Source of the DNA: Betaproteobacteria bacterium
GTDB lineage: Bacteria > Pseudomonadota > Gammaproteobacteria > Burkholderiales > Burkholderiaceae_C
NCBI GenBank assembly: GCA_947453725.1
Contig: CANGHH010000003.1
Location: 62,001 to 126,000 of the forward strand
Length of the DNA: 64,000 nt
Direction of reading: 5' to 3'
The notes beneath the pieces were generated by a model. It had not been told where the DNA came from, searched no databases, and saw nothing but the letters and a program-made list of their open reading frames with translations. This document shows, piece by piece, positions 8,289 to 16,397 of the stretch (position 1 is the stretch's first letter; each line of letters opens with the position of its first letter). A program made the translations under genes and the position numbers.

Positions 8289-9959
8289 TCAAACTCTCGT
8301 CCAGTTGAAGGCGGCTTTTTCGCCCTTGCCGTAGACCTTCAGGGCACCCTTTTCGCCGACGGCGTTGGGGCGTTGGAAGATCCAGTTCTGCCAGGCCGTC
8401 AAGCGGCCGAACACGCGGGTGAACATGTTCTCGGGGCCGTTGAAGCGCAGGTTGGCTTCCATGCCGGTCAAGGCGTCGGGCGACATGCTGACGCGCTCTT
8501 CGATGGCGATGCGCACCTCGTCGGTCCAGTCGATGTCGTCGGGGTTGCTGGTGACCAGGCCCAGGGCCATCGCGGCGTCGGCGTCCAGCGGCTGGCCGAT
8601 GGCGGCGCGCACCGCTTCGAGCGCCGGCGCTTCGTCGTAGAAGCGGCGTTGCAGCCGGCTCTGGCCAGTGATCATCGGGTAGAGCCCGAAGTTGGCGTCG
8701 TTCACCGTCAGTTTCGGGCCGCGCGCCGCATCGTCGGGCAGCATCAGCTGGTAGCTGCGGTCGCAGGCCAGGGCCAGCTCCAGGAAGCTGCCGGCGAAGC
8801 AGGAACCGGCCTCGATCAGCGCGAACAGGCTGCGCGACGACAGGTCCAGACGGCTGAAGGTGCGGCGCAGCAGGCCGGTGGTTTCGCGCACCAGCCAGTG
8901 GTCCTGGTGGGCCAGCAACGTGGCGTCCATCGCCAGCACCGCAGCGGCGTCGCCTTCGGTCTTGATCAGCCAGGTGCCGATTTCCAGCTCGTTGGTGCGC
9001 ATCATCAGGATGGCGTCTTCCAGCTCGCGGGCCAGGGCCAGCGGGTACCAGGCGGCGCCTTGGGCTTCGATCTCGGCGGTGCTGGTCGGCAGCGCGGTGG
9101 ACGTCGGCGCCTTGACGGTCCAGGTGGCGGTGCGCTTGACCCGGTCGATCTCGACGACCACGTTGCCGTAGCGCAGCGCGTCGGCTTCCACCGTGCGTTG
9201 CAGCGGTGTCAGCAGGACGCCCTTCGCCTCAGCCGGGCGGTCGCTGCCGGCGGCCAGTTCGAGCGCACGCTCTTGAACTTTCGCGGCGAACTGCGCCGGC
9301 TTGGCGATGGCGTCGACCAGCCGCCAGTCCTTGGCCTTCTGACCGCGCACGCCTTCGGCGCTGGTGCAGAACAGGTCGGCCAGGTCGTGCCGCACATGGC
9401 GCTTGTCGGTGACGCGGGTCAGGCCGCCGGTGCCGGGCAGCACGCCCAGCAGCGGCACCTCGGGCAGGCTGACGGCGCTGCTGCGGTCGTCGACCAGGAT
9501 GATCTCGTCGCAGGCCAGCGCGAGTTCGTAGCCGCCGCCGGCGCAGGCGCCGTTGACGGCGGCCAGGAATTTCAGGCCGCTGTGTTTCGACGAATCTTCC
9601 AGGCCGTTCCGCGTCTCGTTGGTGAACTTGCAGAAGTTCACCTTCCAGGCGTGCGTGCTGAGGCCCAGCATGAAGATGTTGGCGCCGCTGCAGAAGACCT
9701 TCTCCTTGGCGCTGGTCAGCACCACGGTGCGCACTTCCGGGTGCTCGAAGCGGATGCGCTGGATGGCGTCGTTCAGCTCGATGTCGACGCCCAGGTCGTA
9801 GCTGTTCAGCTTCAGCTTGTAGCCCGGTGCCAGGCCGCCGTTCTCGTCGAAGTCGGCGGCCAGGGTGGCCACCGGGCCCTCGAACTTCAGCTTCCAGTGG
9901 CGGTATCGGCTGGGGGCGGTCTGGTAGTCGACGTGGGGGGCGGCGGTTGCTGAACTCAT
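8289..9959 (-). CDS. boxC: 2,3-epoxybenzoyl-CoA dihydrolase (lyase) BoxC
   Basis: 556 residues, as expected for BoxC, an enlarged crotonase-superfamily protein with two crotonase-like halves. It hydrolyses and cleaves the epoxide ring product to 3,4-dehydroadipyl-CoA semialdehyde and formate. Visible are oxyanion-type segments in the first half (VFCSGANIFML; CAGGGYELALACDE; LPEVPLLGVLPGTGG) and a second related region (CFAGSFLELALACDR). The ATG at 9959 gives the usual N-terminus (MSSATAAPHVDYQTAPSRYRH); the frame is open 31 codons further but that stretch covers the promoter. First structural gene after the boxR stop, with its own likely promoter at 10041-10082. Confidence 0.97.
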   Translation of the reverse strand: MSSATAAPHVDYQTAPSRYRHWKLKFEGPVATLAADFDENGGLAPGYKLKLNSYDLGVDIELNDAIQRIRFEHPEVRTVVLTSAKEKVFCSGANIFMLGLSTHAWKVNFCKFTNETRNGLEDSSKHSGLKFLAAVNGACAGGGYELALACDEIILVDDRSSAVSLPEVPLLGVLPGTGGLTRVTDKRHVRHDLADLFCTSAEGVRGQKAKDWRLVDAIAKPAQFAAKVQERALELAAGSDRPAEAKGVLLTPLQRTVEADALRYGNVVVEIDRVKRTATWTVKAPTSTALPTSTAEIEAQGAAWYPLALARELEDAILMMRTNELEIGTWLIKTEGDAAAVLAMDATLLAHQDHWLVRETTGLLRRTFSRLDLSSRSLFALIEAGSCFAGSFLELALACDRSYQLMLPDDAARGPKLTVNDANFGLYPMITGQSRLQRRFYDEAPALEAVRAAIGQPLDADAAMALGLVTSNPDDIDWTDEVRIAIEERVSMSPDALTGMEANLRFNGPENMFTRVFGRLTAWQNWIFQRPNAVGEKGALKVYGKGEKAAFNWTRV

Positions 9960-10040
9960 GGTCGGTCTCCGGGTGCTTGCGCAGATGGGTCGTATGGGCC
10001 GGCGGAACAATCTTGCTGGTTTCGCCTGGCCGTGACACGC

Positions 10041-10082
10041 ATGATATTGCATCTATTGGCCTGCGTGAAGGCACTTTAGTGC
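10041..10082 (-). promoter_or_regulatory. boxC promoter with two putative BoxR operators
   Basis: On the minus strand a sigma-70-like pair can be read: -35 TTCACG (10064-10069), 17-nt spacer, -10 TATCAT (10041-10046). A perfect inverted repeat GCAC-TAAA-GTGC (10071-10082) lies directly upstream of the -35, and ATGCAATATCAT (10041-10052) covers the -10. Related sequences flank the boxD promoter at 11014-11081. The assignment to BoxR is inferred from position and from the TGCA-rich sites reported for the BoxR/BzdR group. Confidence 0.62.
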
Positions 10083-10097
10083 AATTTATCAGCGGGT

Positions 10098-11033
10098 TTA
10101 CCCGGCGATATGCAGCGTTTGCCGGACCAATCCGCGCAGCAGCGTGAAGCTGGCCTCCAGCGGCTGCGCGCTGGTGTCCAGCCGCAGTTCGGCCTTGGCG
10201 TAGAAGGCGGCGCGGCCGGCCAGGATGCCTTTCAGGTCTTCCATCGCCTCGCGGCTGGCGGCCATCGGGCGCAGGTCGCCCTGGGCCGTCACGCGCCTCA
10301 TGTGGTCCTCGGCGTCGGCCTGCAGCCAGACCGTGGTGCAGTGGGCCAGCAGCAGGTTGAAGGTGGCGGCGTCCGAGACGATGCCGCCTGGCGTGGCAAT
10401 CACCGCTTCGGGGTAGATCTGGATGGCCTCTTCCAGCGCCCTGCGTTCGTAGCGGCGGTAGGCGTTCTGGCCGTAGAGGCCCTGGATTTCACCCACGCTG
10501 CAACCGGCAAACTTCTCGATCTCGCGGCTCAGTTCGACGAAGGGGTAATCCAGGTCGTCGGCCAGCATCTGGCCCAGCGTGGACTTGCCCGCGCCGCGCA
10601 GCCCGATCAGCGCCACGCGGGTGCTGGGCGTGGCGCCTTTGCCATTCGATCCCCCCGTGCCCAGCAACTCGCCGACGGCCGTTCGAACGCGGCGCAGCGT
10701 GGACTCGTCGCGGCGCTCCAGCAGCTCGCGGATCAGCAGCCACTCCGGCGTCGAGGTGGTGATGTCACCCAGCAGTTCGGCCAGCGAACAGTGCAGCGCG
10801 CCGGCCACCTGCAGCAGCACCAGGATGCTGGCGTTGCCGATGCCGTATTCCAGGTTGGCCAGGTGGCGTTCGGAGACCTCGGCCGCCTGCGCCACGGCCT
10901 TGCGCGTCATGCCACGGCGCGAACGCAGGGCCCGTACGCGCTCGCCCAGCGCCACCAGGAAAGGGTTCTTGTCCTCGTCGGCCTGGTCGGTGCTCGGGAC
11001 TAACCCGGGTGTATGCAATATAGTGCTTGACAC
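10098..11033 (-). CDS. boxR: BoxR, HTH regulator fused to a shikimate kinase-like domain
   Basis: 311 residues. An XRE-type helix-turn-helix (about 26-85; MTRKAVAQAAEVSERHLANLE) is joined by a linker to a shikimate-kinase-like domain (about 137-311) with a P-loop GLRGAGKS (144-151). This is the BoxR/BzdR layout, in which the kinase-like domain binds benzoyl-CoA and releases the DNA-binding part. The first in-frame start is GTG at 11033; the next candidate is TTG six codons in. With the GTG start, the putative operator at 11014-11026 lies inside the first codons, which would allow tight autoregulation. Adjacent to and divergent from boxD; upstream of boxC on the same strand. Confidence 0.94.
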   Translation of the reverse strand: MSSTILHTPGLVPSTDQADEDKNPFLVALGERVRALRSRRGMTRKAVAQAAEVSERHLANLEYGIGNASILVLLQVAGALHCSLAELLGDITTSTPEWLLIRELLERRDESTLRRVRTAVGELLGTGGSNGKGATPSTRVALIGLRGAGKSTLGQMLADDLDYPFVELSREIEKFAGCSVGEIQGLYGQNAYRRYERRALEEAIQIYPEAVIATPGGIVSDAATFNLLLAHCTTVWLQADAEDHMRRVTAQGDLRPMAASREAMEDLKGILAGRAAFYAKAELRLDTSAQPLEASFTLLRGLVRQTLHIAG

Positions 11034-11081
11034 GGTGGATCGATGAAATTATGGTTCTTGCAAGCACAATAATTCATCTTG
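11014..11081 (+). promoter_or_regulatory. boxD promoter and boxR start region with putative operators
   Basis: On the plus strand a perfect -35 TTGACA (11027-11032), 17-nt spacer and -10 TATGGT (11050-11055) precede boxD. The site TGCAATATAGTGC (11014-11026) abuts the -35, in the same place relative to the -35 as the inverted repeat at boxC. Downstream, GCAAGCACAATAATTC (11060-11075) is followed by GTGCG at 11081. Reverse reading gives CAAGCACTATATTGC and CAAGCACAATAATTC, sharing CAAGCAC. On the minus strand CATAAT (11048-11053) could be the boxR -10, placing its transcript start only a few bases before the GTG. Confidence 0.6.
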
Positions 11082-11163
11082 TGCGCTGCCGCAAGCGGCT
11101 TTCGTTCCGGATCGGTTCCTGCCGGCCGGACGTCACCCTGAACACCAGCTGGACACCGCTGCC

Positions 11164-12726
11164 ATGACTGAATTGCTTTTGAACTTTGTCGCCGGCCGTT
11201 GGCAAGCCGGGAGCGGCGCCGGCACGCCGCTGTTCGACCCCGTGCTGGGCACCGAACTGGTCCGCGTCGATGCCACCGGTCTGGACCTGCCGGCCGCCTT
11301 CGCCTTCGCCCGCGAACAGGGCGGGGCCGCGCTGCGCGCCTTGACCTACCGCCAGCGCGCCAGCCTGCTGGCCGCTGTGGTCAAGGTGCTGCAAGCCAAC
11401 CGCGATGCCTATGACGAGATCGCCACCGCCAACAGCGGCACGGTGAAGAACGACTCGGCGGTGGACATCGACGGCGGCATCTTCACGCTGAGCACCTACG
11501 CCAAGCTGGGCGACAGCCTGGGTGACCGCCGCTTCCTGTTCGACGGCGAAGCCGCACGCCTGGGCAAGGACCCGCTGTTCCAGAGCCAGCATGTGCGCGT
11601 GCCGACGCGCGGCCTGGCGCTGTTCATCAACGCCTTCAACTTCCCCGGCTGGGGCTTGTGGGAAAAGGCCGCGCCCGCGCTGCTGTCGGGCGTGCCGGTC
11701 ATCATCAAGCCGGCCACCGCCACGGCCTGGCTGACCCAGCGCATGGTCAGGGACGTGGTCGATGCCGGCGTGCTGCCGGCCGGTGCGCTGTCGGTGATCT
11801 GCGGCAGCTCGGCCGGCCTGTTGGACCAGCTGCAAGCCTTCGACGTGCTCAGCTTCACCGGCAGCGCCGAGACCGCGGCGCTGATCCGCAGCCACCCGGC
11901 CGTGGCGCAGCGCTCGGTGCGCGTGAACATCGAGGCCGACAGTCTCAACAGCGCGCTGCTGCTGCCGGGCGAGGATTCAGACAGCCCCGCCTTCGAACTG
12001 CTGGTCAAGGAAGTGGCGCGCGAGATGACGGTCAAGTCAGGCCAGAAATGCACCGCGATCCGCCGTGTCCTCGTGCCCGAGGCGCTGTACGCGCCGGCCG
12101 CGGCGGCCATCAGCGCGCGGCTGGCCAAGGCGACGGTTGGCAACCCGCGCAACGAGGCGGTGCGCATGGGCGCGCTGGTCAACCGCGCGCAGCTGAACAC
12201 GGTGCGCGAGGGACTGGCCCATCTGCAGGCGCAGACCGAGCTGCTCCACGACGGCACCACGCACGCGCTGGTCGATGCCGACCCGGCCGTGGCCTGCTGC
12301 GTCGGCCCGACGCTGCTGGGGGTGCGCAACGCTGCCGGCAGCGACAGCGCCGACCGCGTGCACGACGTGGAGGTGTTCGGCCCGGTGGCCACCCTGCTGC
12401 CCTACCGCGACCTGCCCCATGCGCTGGCCCTGGTGCGGCGCGGCCAGGGTTCGCTGGTGGCTTCGCTGTACGGCAGCGATCCGGCCGCACTCGCCGCCGC
12501 CGCGCTGGAACTGGCCGACAGCCACGGCCGCGTGCACATCATTTCGCCCGACGTGGCGGCCCTGCAGACGGGCCATGGCAACGTGATGCCGCAGTCGCTG
12601 CATGGCGGCCCCGGCCGCGCGGGTGGCGGTGAAGAACTGGGCGGGCTGCGCGCGCTGGATTTCTACCACCGCCGCGCAGCGGTGCAGGCCAGTACCGTGG
12701 TGCTGGCGGCGCTGCCGCAAGACTGA
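11164..12726 (+). CDS. boxD: 3,4-dehydroadipyl-CoA semialdehyde dehydrogenase BoxD
   Basis: 520 residues of the aldehyde dehydrogenase superfamily, of the PaaN/BoxD branch. Seen: [19 protein letters not shown] and the nucleotide-binding region [19 protein letters not shown], the general-base segment NIEADSLN (Glu257) and the catalytic GQKCTAIRR (Cys296). It oxidises the semialdehyde released by BoxC to 3,4-dehydroadipyl-CoA with NADP+. Divergent from boxR across a 130-nt operator region. The first ATG after the promoter is used. The benzoate-CoA ligase starts 10 nt after its stop, so the two are likely cotranscribed. Confidence 0.94.
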   Translation: MTELLLNFVAGRWQAGSGAGTPLFDPVLGTELVRVDATGLDLPAAFAFAREQGGAALRALTYRQRASLLAAVVKVLQANRDAYDEIATANSGTVKNDSAVDIDGGIFTLSTYAKLGDSLGDRRFLFDGEAARLGKDPLFQSQHVRVPTRGLALFINAFNFPGWGLWEKAAPALLSGVPVIIKPATATAWLTQRMVRDVVDAGVLPAGALSVICGSSAGLLDQLQAFDVLSFTGSAETAALIRSHPAVAQRSVRVNIEADSLNSALLLPGEDSDSPAFELLVKEVAREMTVKSGQKCTAIRRVLVPEALYAPAAAAISARLAKATVGNPRNEAVRMGALVNRAQLNTVREGLAHLQAQTELLHDGTTHALVDADPAVACCVGPTLLGVRNAAGSDSADRVHDVEVFGPVATLLPYRDLPHALALVRRGQGSLVASLYGSDPAALAAAALELADSHGRVHIISPDVAALQTGHGNVMPQSLHGGPGRAGGGEELGGLRALDFYHRRAAVQASTVVLAALPQD

Positions 12727-12736
12727 GGACACCGTG

Positions 12737-14335
12737 ATGAACACCGTTACCCCTGTTGTGGCCGTCGCCGCCCTGCCGGCCGCCTTCAATTTCGCCCATC
12801 ACCTGCTGACGGTCAACGCAGGCCGGGCGGCAAAAGCCGCCTTCGTCGATGACGTCGCCACCTTGAGCTACGGCGCGCTGGACGAGCGCGTGCGCCGCGT
12901 CGCCGCCGGCCTGCGTGCCCTCGGCGTCAAGCGGGAAGAGCGCGTGCTGCTGCTGATGCAGGACGGCTGCGACTGGCCCGTCGCTTTCCTGGGCGCGATC
13001 TACGCCGGCGTGGTGCCGGTGGCGGTGAACACGCTGCTGACGGCCGACGACTACGCCTACATGCTCGAACATTCGCGCGCCCAGGCCGTGCTGGTGTCCG
13101 GCGCGCTGCTGCCGGCACTGACCGCCGCGATGGTCAAGTCCGACCACGAGGTCCACAAGGTCGTCGTCTCCAGACCGGTCGCGCCCCTGCACCCCGCCGA
13201 AGTCGAATTCGAAGCCTTCCTTCAAGCCCACGCGCCGCTGGCCAAGCCGGCGGCCACCGGCGCCGACGACCCGGGCTTCTGGCTGTATTCATCCGGCTCG
13301 ACGGGCCGCCCCAAGGGCACCGTGCACTCGCAGGCCAACCCCTGGTGGACCTGCGAGCTGTACGGCAAGGCGGTGCTGGGTCTGACCGAAGCCGACGTCT
13401 GTTTCTCGGCCGCCAAGCTGTTCTTCGCCTACGGGCTGGGCAACGGTTTGAGCTTTCCGATGGCCGTCGGCGCGACGACTTTGTTGATGGGCGAGCGGCC
13501 GACGCCCGCCGCCACCTTCAGGCGGCTGACCGGCGGCGTCGGCGGCCTCCGGCCGACGGTCTTCTTCGGCGCGCCGACGGGCTTTGCCGGCATGCTGGCC
13601 CACCCCGAACTGCCGGCCGCGGCCGATGTGGCGCTGCGCCTGGTTTCGTCGGCTGGCGAGGCCCTGCCGGCCGAGATCGGCGAGCGCTTCAAGCGCCACT
13701 TCGGCGTCGACATCGTCGACGGCATCGGCAGCACCGAGATGCTGCACATCTTCATCAGCAACCGCCCCGAGCGCGTGCGCTACGGCAGCACGGGCTGGGC
13801 GGTGCCCGGGTACGAGGTCGAACTGCGCGGCGACGACGGCGGCGCGGTGCCCGACGGCGAACCGGGCGACCTCTACATCCACGGCCCCAGCGCCGCGATG
13901 ATGTACTGGGGCAACCGCGAAAAGACGCGCGACACCTTCCAGGGCGGCTGGACCAAGAGCGGCGACAAGTACATCCGCAACGCCGACGGCAGCTACACCT
14001 ACGGCGGGCGCAGCGACGACATGCTGAAGGTCAGCGGCATCTACGTGTCGCCCTTCGAGGTCGAGGCCACGCTGGTCCAGCACCCGGCGGTGCTGGAAGC
14101 CGCGGTCATCGGCGTGGCCGACGCGCAAGGCTTGACCAAGACCAAGGCTTTCGTCGTGCTGAAGCCCGGGGCCGACCCGGCCCAGGTCACCGAAGCCGAT
14201 CTGAAGGCTTTCGTCAAGGACAGGCTGGCGCCCTACAAATACCCGCGCGCCATCGAGTTCCTGGCCGACCTGCCCAAGACCGCCACCGGCAAGATCCAGC
14301 GTTTCAAGCTGCGCGACAAGGAAGCCGGTCGGTGA
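12737..14335 (+). CDS. bclA: benzoate-CoA ligase
   Basis: 532 residues of the acyl-adenylate-forming family. The AMP-binding P-loop YSSGSTGRPKG is at residues 184-194; other hallmarks are SSAGEALPAEIGERF, GIGSTEMLHIF, the hinge region YGGRSDDMLKVSGIYVSP and the C-terminal lysine segment KTATGKIQRFKLR. The YSSGSTGRPKG form, with ANPWWTCELYGK and KLFFAYGLGN, is typical of benzoate-CoA ligases. It forms benzoyl-CoA from benzoate, ATP and CoA in the cytoplasm, the entry step of the box route. The ATG at 12737 is preferred; GTG one codon upstream is possible. Its stop overlaps the next gene (GTGA). Confidence 0.95.
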   Translation: MNTVTPVVAVAALPAAFNFAHHLLTVNAGRAAKAAFVDDVATLSYGALDERVRRVAAGLRALGVKREERVLLLMQDGCDWPVAFLGAIYAGVVPVAVNTLLTADDYAYMLEHSRAQAVLVSGALLPALTAAMVKSDHEVHKVVVSRPVAPLHPAEVEFEAFLQAHAPLAKPAATGADDPGFWLYSSGSTGRPKGTVHSQANPWWTCELYGKAVLGLTEADVCFSAAKLFFAYGLGNGLSFPMAVGATTLLMGERPTPAATFRRLTGGVGGLRPTVFFGAPTGFAGMLAHPELPAAADVALRLVSSAGEALPAEIGERFKRHFGVDIVDGIGSTEMLHIFISNRPERVRYGSTGWAVPGYEVELRGDDGGAVPDGEPGDLYIHGPSAAMMYWGNREKTRDTFQGGWTKSGDKYIRNADGSYTYGGRSDDMLKVSGIYVSPFEVEATLVQHPAVLEAAVIGVADAQGLTKTKAFVVLKPGADPAQVTEADLKAFVKDRLAPYKYPRAIEFLADLPKTATGKIQRFKLRDKEAGR

Positions 14336-15138
14336 CGGCCCGGCTCGTCGAGATCGAGTGGGCCGGGCGGCATGTCCGCATCGAGCACGCCTGGGTCGGC
14401 GAGCGCCACGACCTGGCGCCGCTGATCGTCTTCCTGCACGAAGGCCTGGGCTCGGTGGCGATGTGGAAGGACTTCCCGGAACGCCTGTGCCGGGCCGCCG
14501 GTTGCCGCGGGCTGGTCTATTCGCGACCGGGCTACGGGCAGAGCTCGCCGCGCGGTGCCGACGAGCACTGGGGTCCGGACTTCATGCACCGCCAGGCGCG
14601 CGAACTGCTGCCGGCGCTGCTGGCGGCGCTGGGCGTCGACACGGCCGCCCACCCGCCCTGGCTGTTCGGCCACAGCGATGGCGGCAGCATCGCGCTGCTC
14701 CATGCCGCGATGTTCCCCGACCGCGTGCGCGGTGCCATCGTCGTCGCGCCGCACATCGTCGTCGAAGACATCTCGATCGTCAGCATCGAGCAGGCGCGCA
14801 GCGCCTACCTGCAAGGCGAGCTGCGGCAGCGCCTGGCGCGCCACCACGCCGATGTCGATTCGGCTTTCTGGGGCTGGAACGACGTCTGGCTGAGCCCGGC
14901 CTTCCGCGGCTGGAAGATCACCGAGGCCATCCGCGAGATCCGCGCCCCGCTGCTGGCGGTGCAGGGTCTGGACGACGCCTACGGCACCCTGCTGCAAATC
15001 CGGGGCATCCAGACCCGCGTGCCGCAGACACAATTGCTCGAGCTGGCCGACTGCGGCCACAGCCCGCAGCGCGACCAGCCTGCGGCACTGATTGCTGCCA
15101 GCTGCGCCTTCATCCAACAACACGGAGACCCGACATGA
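14332..15138 (+). CDS. alpha/beta hydrolase of the box cluster
   Basis: 268 residues starting at GTG that overlaps the ligase stop by 4 nt. Alpha/beta-hydrolase features: oxyanion region HEGLGSVAMW, nucleophile elbow GHSDGGS (Ser115), an aspartate in GLDDAYG and His243 in CGHSPQRDQP. No signal peptide, so cytoplasmic. Hydrolases of this type recur in box clusters, but I know of no settled biochemical role; candidates are rescue hydrolysis of a CoA thioester or lactone, or hydrolysis of a benzoate ester before activation. The stop overlaps the next start (ATGA), so ligase, hydrolase and transporter binding protein are translationally linked. Confidence 0.85.
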   Translation: MTARLVEIEWAGRHVRIEHAWVGERHDLAPLIVFLHEGLGSVAMWKDFPERLCRAAGCRGLVYSRPGYGQSSPRGADEHWGPDFMHRQARELLPALLAALGVDTAAHPPWLFGHSDGGSIALLHAAMFPDRVRGAIVVAPHIVVEDISIVSIEQARSAYLQGELRQRLARHHADVDSAFWGWNDVWLSPAFRGWKITEAIREIRAPLLAVQGLDDAYGTLLQIRGIQTRVPQTQLLELADCGHSPQRDQPAALIAASCAFIQQHGDPT

Positions 15139-16295
15139 CGAGCTTTTTCCGCACCACGCTGATCGCTGCCGCCGCGCTGACGGCCGGCGCCGCCTTCGCC
15201 CAGTCCACCGGCAAGATCAAGGTCGGCCTGATGCTGCCGGCCACCGGCACCTACGCCGCCCTGGGCGTGGCCATCGAGAACGGCTTCAAGCTCTTCGTGG
15301 CCGAGCAGGGTGGCAAGCTGGGCGGCCGCGAGGTCGAGTACGTCAAGGTCGACGACGAAAGCGATCCGGCCAAGGCCACCGACAACGTCAACAAGCTGGT
15401 CAAGCGCGACAACGTCGACGTGCTGGTCGGCAGCGTGCACAGCGGCGTGGCGATGGCCATGGCCAAGGTCGCCAAGGACACCGGCACGCTGCTGATCGTG
15501 CCCAACGCCGGCGCCGACGCGGTGACCGGCGCGATGTGCGCGCCGAACATCTTCCGCAGCAGCTTTTCCAACTGGCAGCCGGGTTACGCGATGGGCGAGG
15601 TGGTGGCCAAGAAGGGCCTCAAGACCGTCGTCACCATCACCTGGAAATACGCGGCCGGCGACGAGAGCGTGCGCGGCTTCAAGGACGCTTTCGAGAAGGC
15701 CGGCGGCAAGGTCACCAAGGAATTGAGCCTGCCTTTCCCCAATGTCGAGTTCCAGGCCCTGCTGACCGAGATCGCTGCGGCCAAGCCCGACGCGGTCTAC
15801 ACCTTCTTCTCGGGCGGCGGTGCGGTGAAGTTCGTCAAGGACTACGCGGCGGCCGGCCTGAAGGGCAAGATCCCGCTGTACGGCGCCTTCGTCACCGACG
15901 GCACGCTGGAAGCCCAGGGCGCCGACGCCGAAGGCATCTTCAGCACGCTGCACTACGCCGACAACCTGAACAACCCGCGCGACAAGGCTTTCCGGCTGGC
16001 CTACGCCAAGACCTACAAGCTGCAGCCCGATGTCTTCGCGGTGCAGGGTTACGACGCGGCGCAGATCCTGGGTGTCGGCCTGGTGGCTGTGAAGGGTGAC
16101 ACCAGCAAGAAGGCCGAATTCGCCGCTGCGGTGGAGAAGGCCAAGATCGACAGCCCGCGTGGCGCCTTCACCCTGAGCAAGGCGCACAACCCGGTGCAGG
16201 ACATCTACCTGCGCAAGGTGGTGGGGATGGAGAACCAGGTGGTCAGCATCGCCAGCAAGTCGCTGGCCGATCCGGCACGCGGCTGCAAGATGTGA
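15135..16295 (+). CDS. ABC transporter substrate-binding protein, Liv/benzoate type
   Basis: 386 residues. Sec signal peptide (residues 1-22, cleavage after AFA) followed by a periplasmic type I binding fold of the leucine-binding family (KIKVGLMLPATGTYAALG; VDVLVGSVHSG; NIFRSSFSNWQ). With the four transporter genes behind it, it forms a Liv-type importer embedded between benzoate-CoA ligase and the rest of the box genes, so the ligand is probably benzoate or a related aromatic acid. Two cysteines (in GAMCAPN and near the C-terminus RGCKM) could form a disulfide. A repeat element lies between this gene and the permease. Confidence 0.9.
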   Translation: MTSFFRTTLIAAAALTAGAAFAQSTGKIKVGLMLPATGTYAALGVAIENGFKLFVAEQGGKLGGREVEYVKVDDESDPAKATDNVNKLVKRDNVDVLVGSVHSGVAMAMAKVAKDTGTLLIVPNAGADAVTGAMCAPNIFRSSFSNWQPGYAMGEVVAKKGLKTVVTITWKYAAGDESVRGFKDAFEKAGGKVTKELSLPFPNVEFQALLTEIAAAKPDAVYTFFSGGGAVKFVKDYAAAGLKGKIPLYGAFVTDGTLEAQGADAEGIFSTLHYADNLNNPRDKAFRLAYAKTYKLQPDVFAVQGYDAAQILGVGLVAVKGDTSKKAEFAAAVEKAKIDSPRGAFTLSKAHNPVQDIYLRKVVGMENQVVSIASKSLADPARGCKM

Positions 16296-16300
16296 GATGG

Positions 16301-16385
16301 CGCCCCCAAGCTCGCTAGCGCTCGCTACCCCCCGAGGGGGCCGTCCGCCTGCAGCCCGGCAAAGCCGGCTCTGCGGCGGGAAGCT
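16301..16385 (+). repeat. intergenic palindromic repeat, copy 2 (binding protein-permease gap)
   Basis: Plus-strand reading: GCCCCC, CTCGCTAGCGCTCGC, inverted repeat CCCCCCGAGGGGG (16328-16340), CCCGGCAAAGCCGG (16355-16368) and TCTGCGGCGG. It matches copy 1 at 8211-8285 in module order and in orientation relative to the genes. Lying between a highly needed binding-protein gene and its permease, it could reduce read-through and so set their ratio. Confidence 0.78.
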
Positions 16386-16397
16386 GGGTGAAAACCG

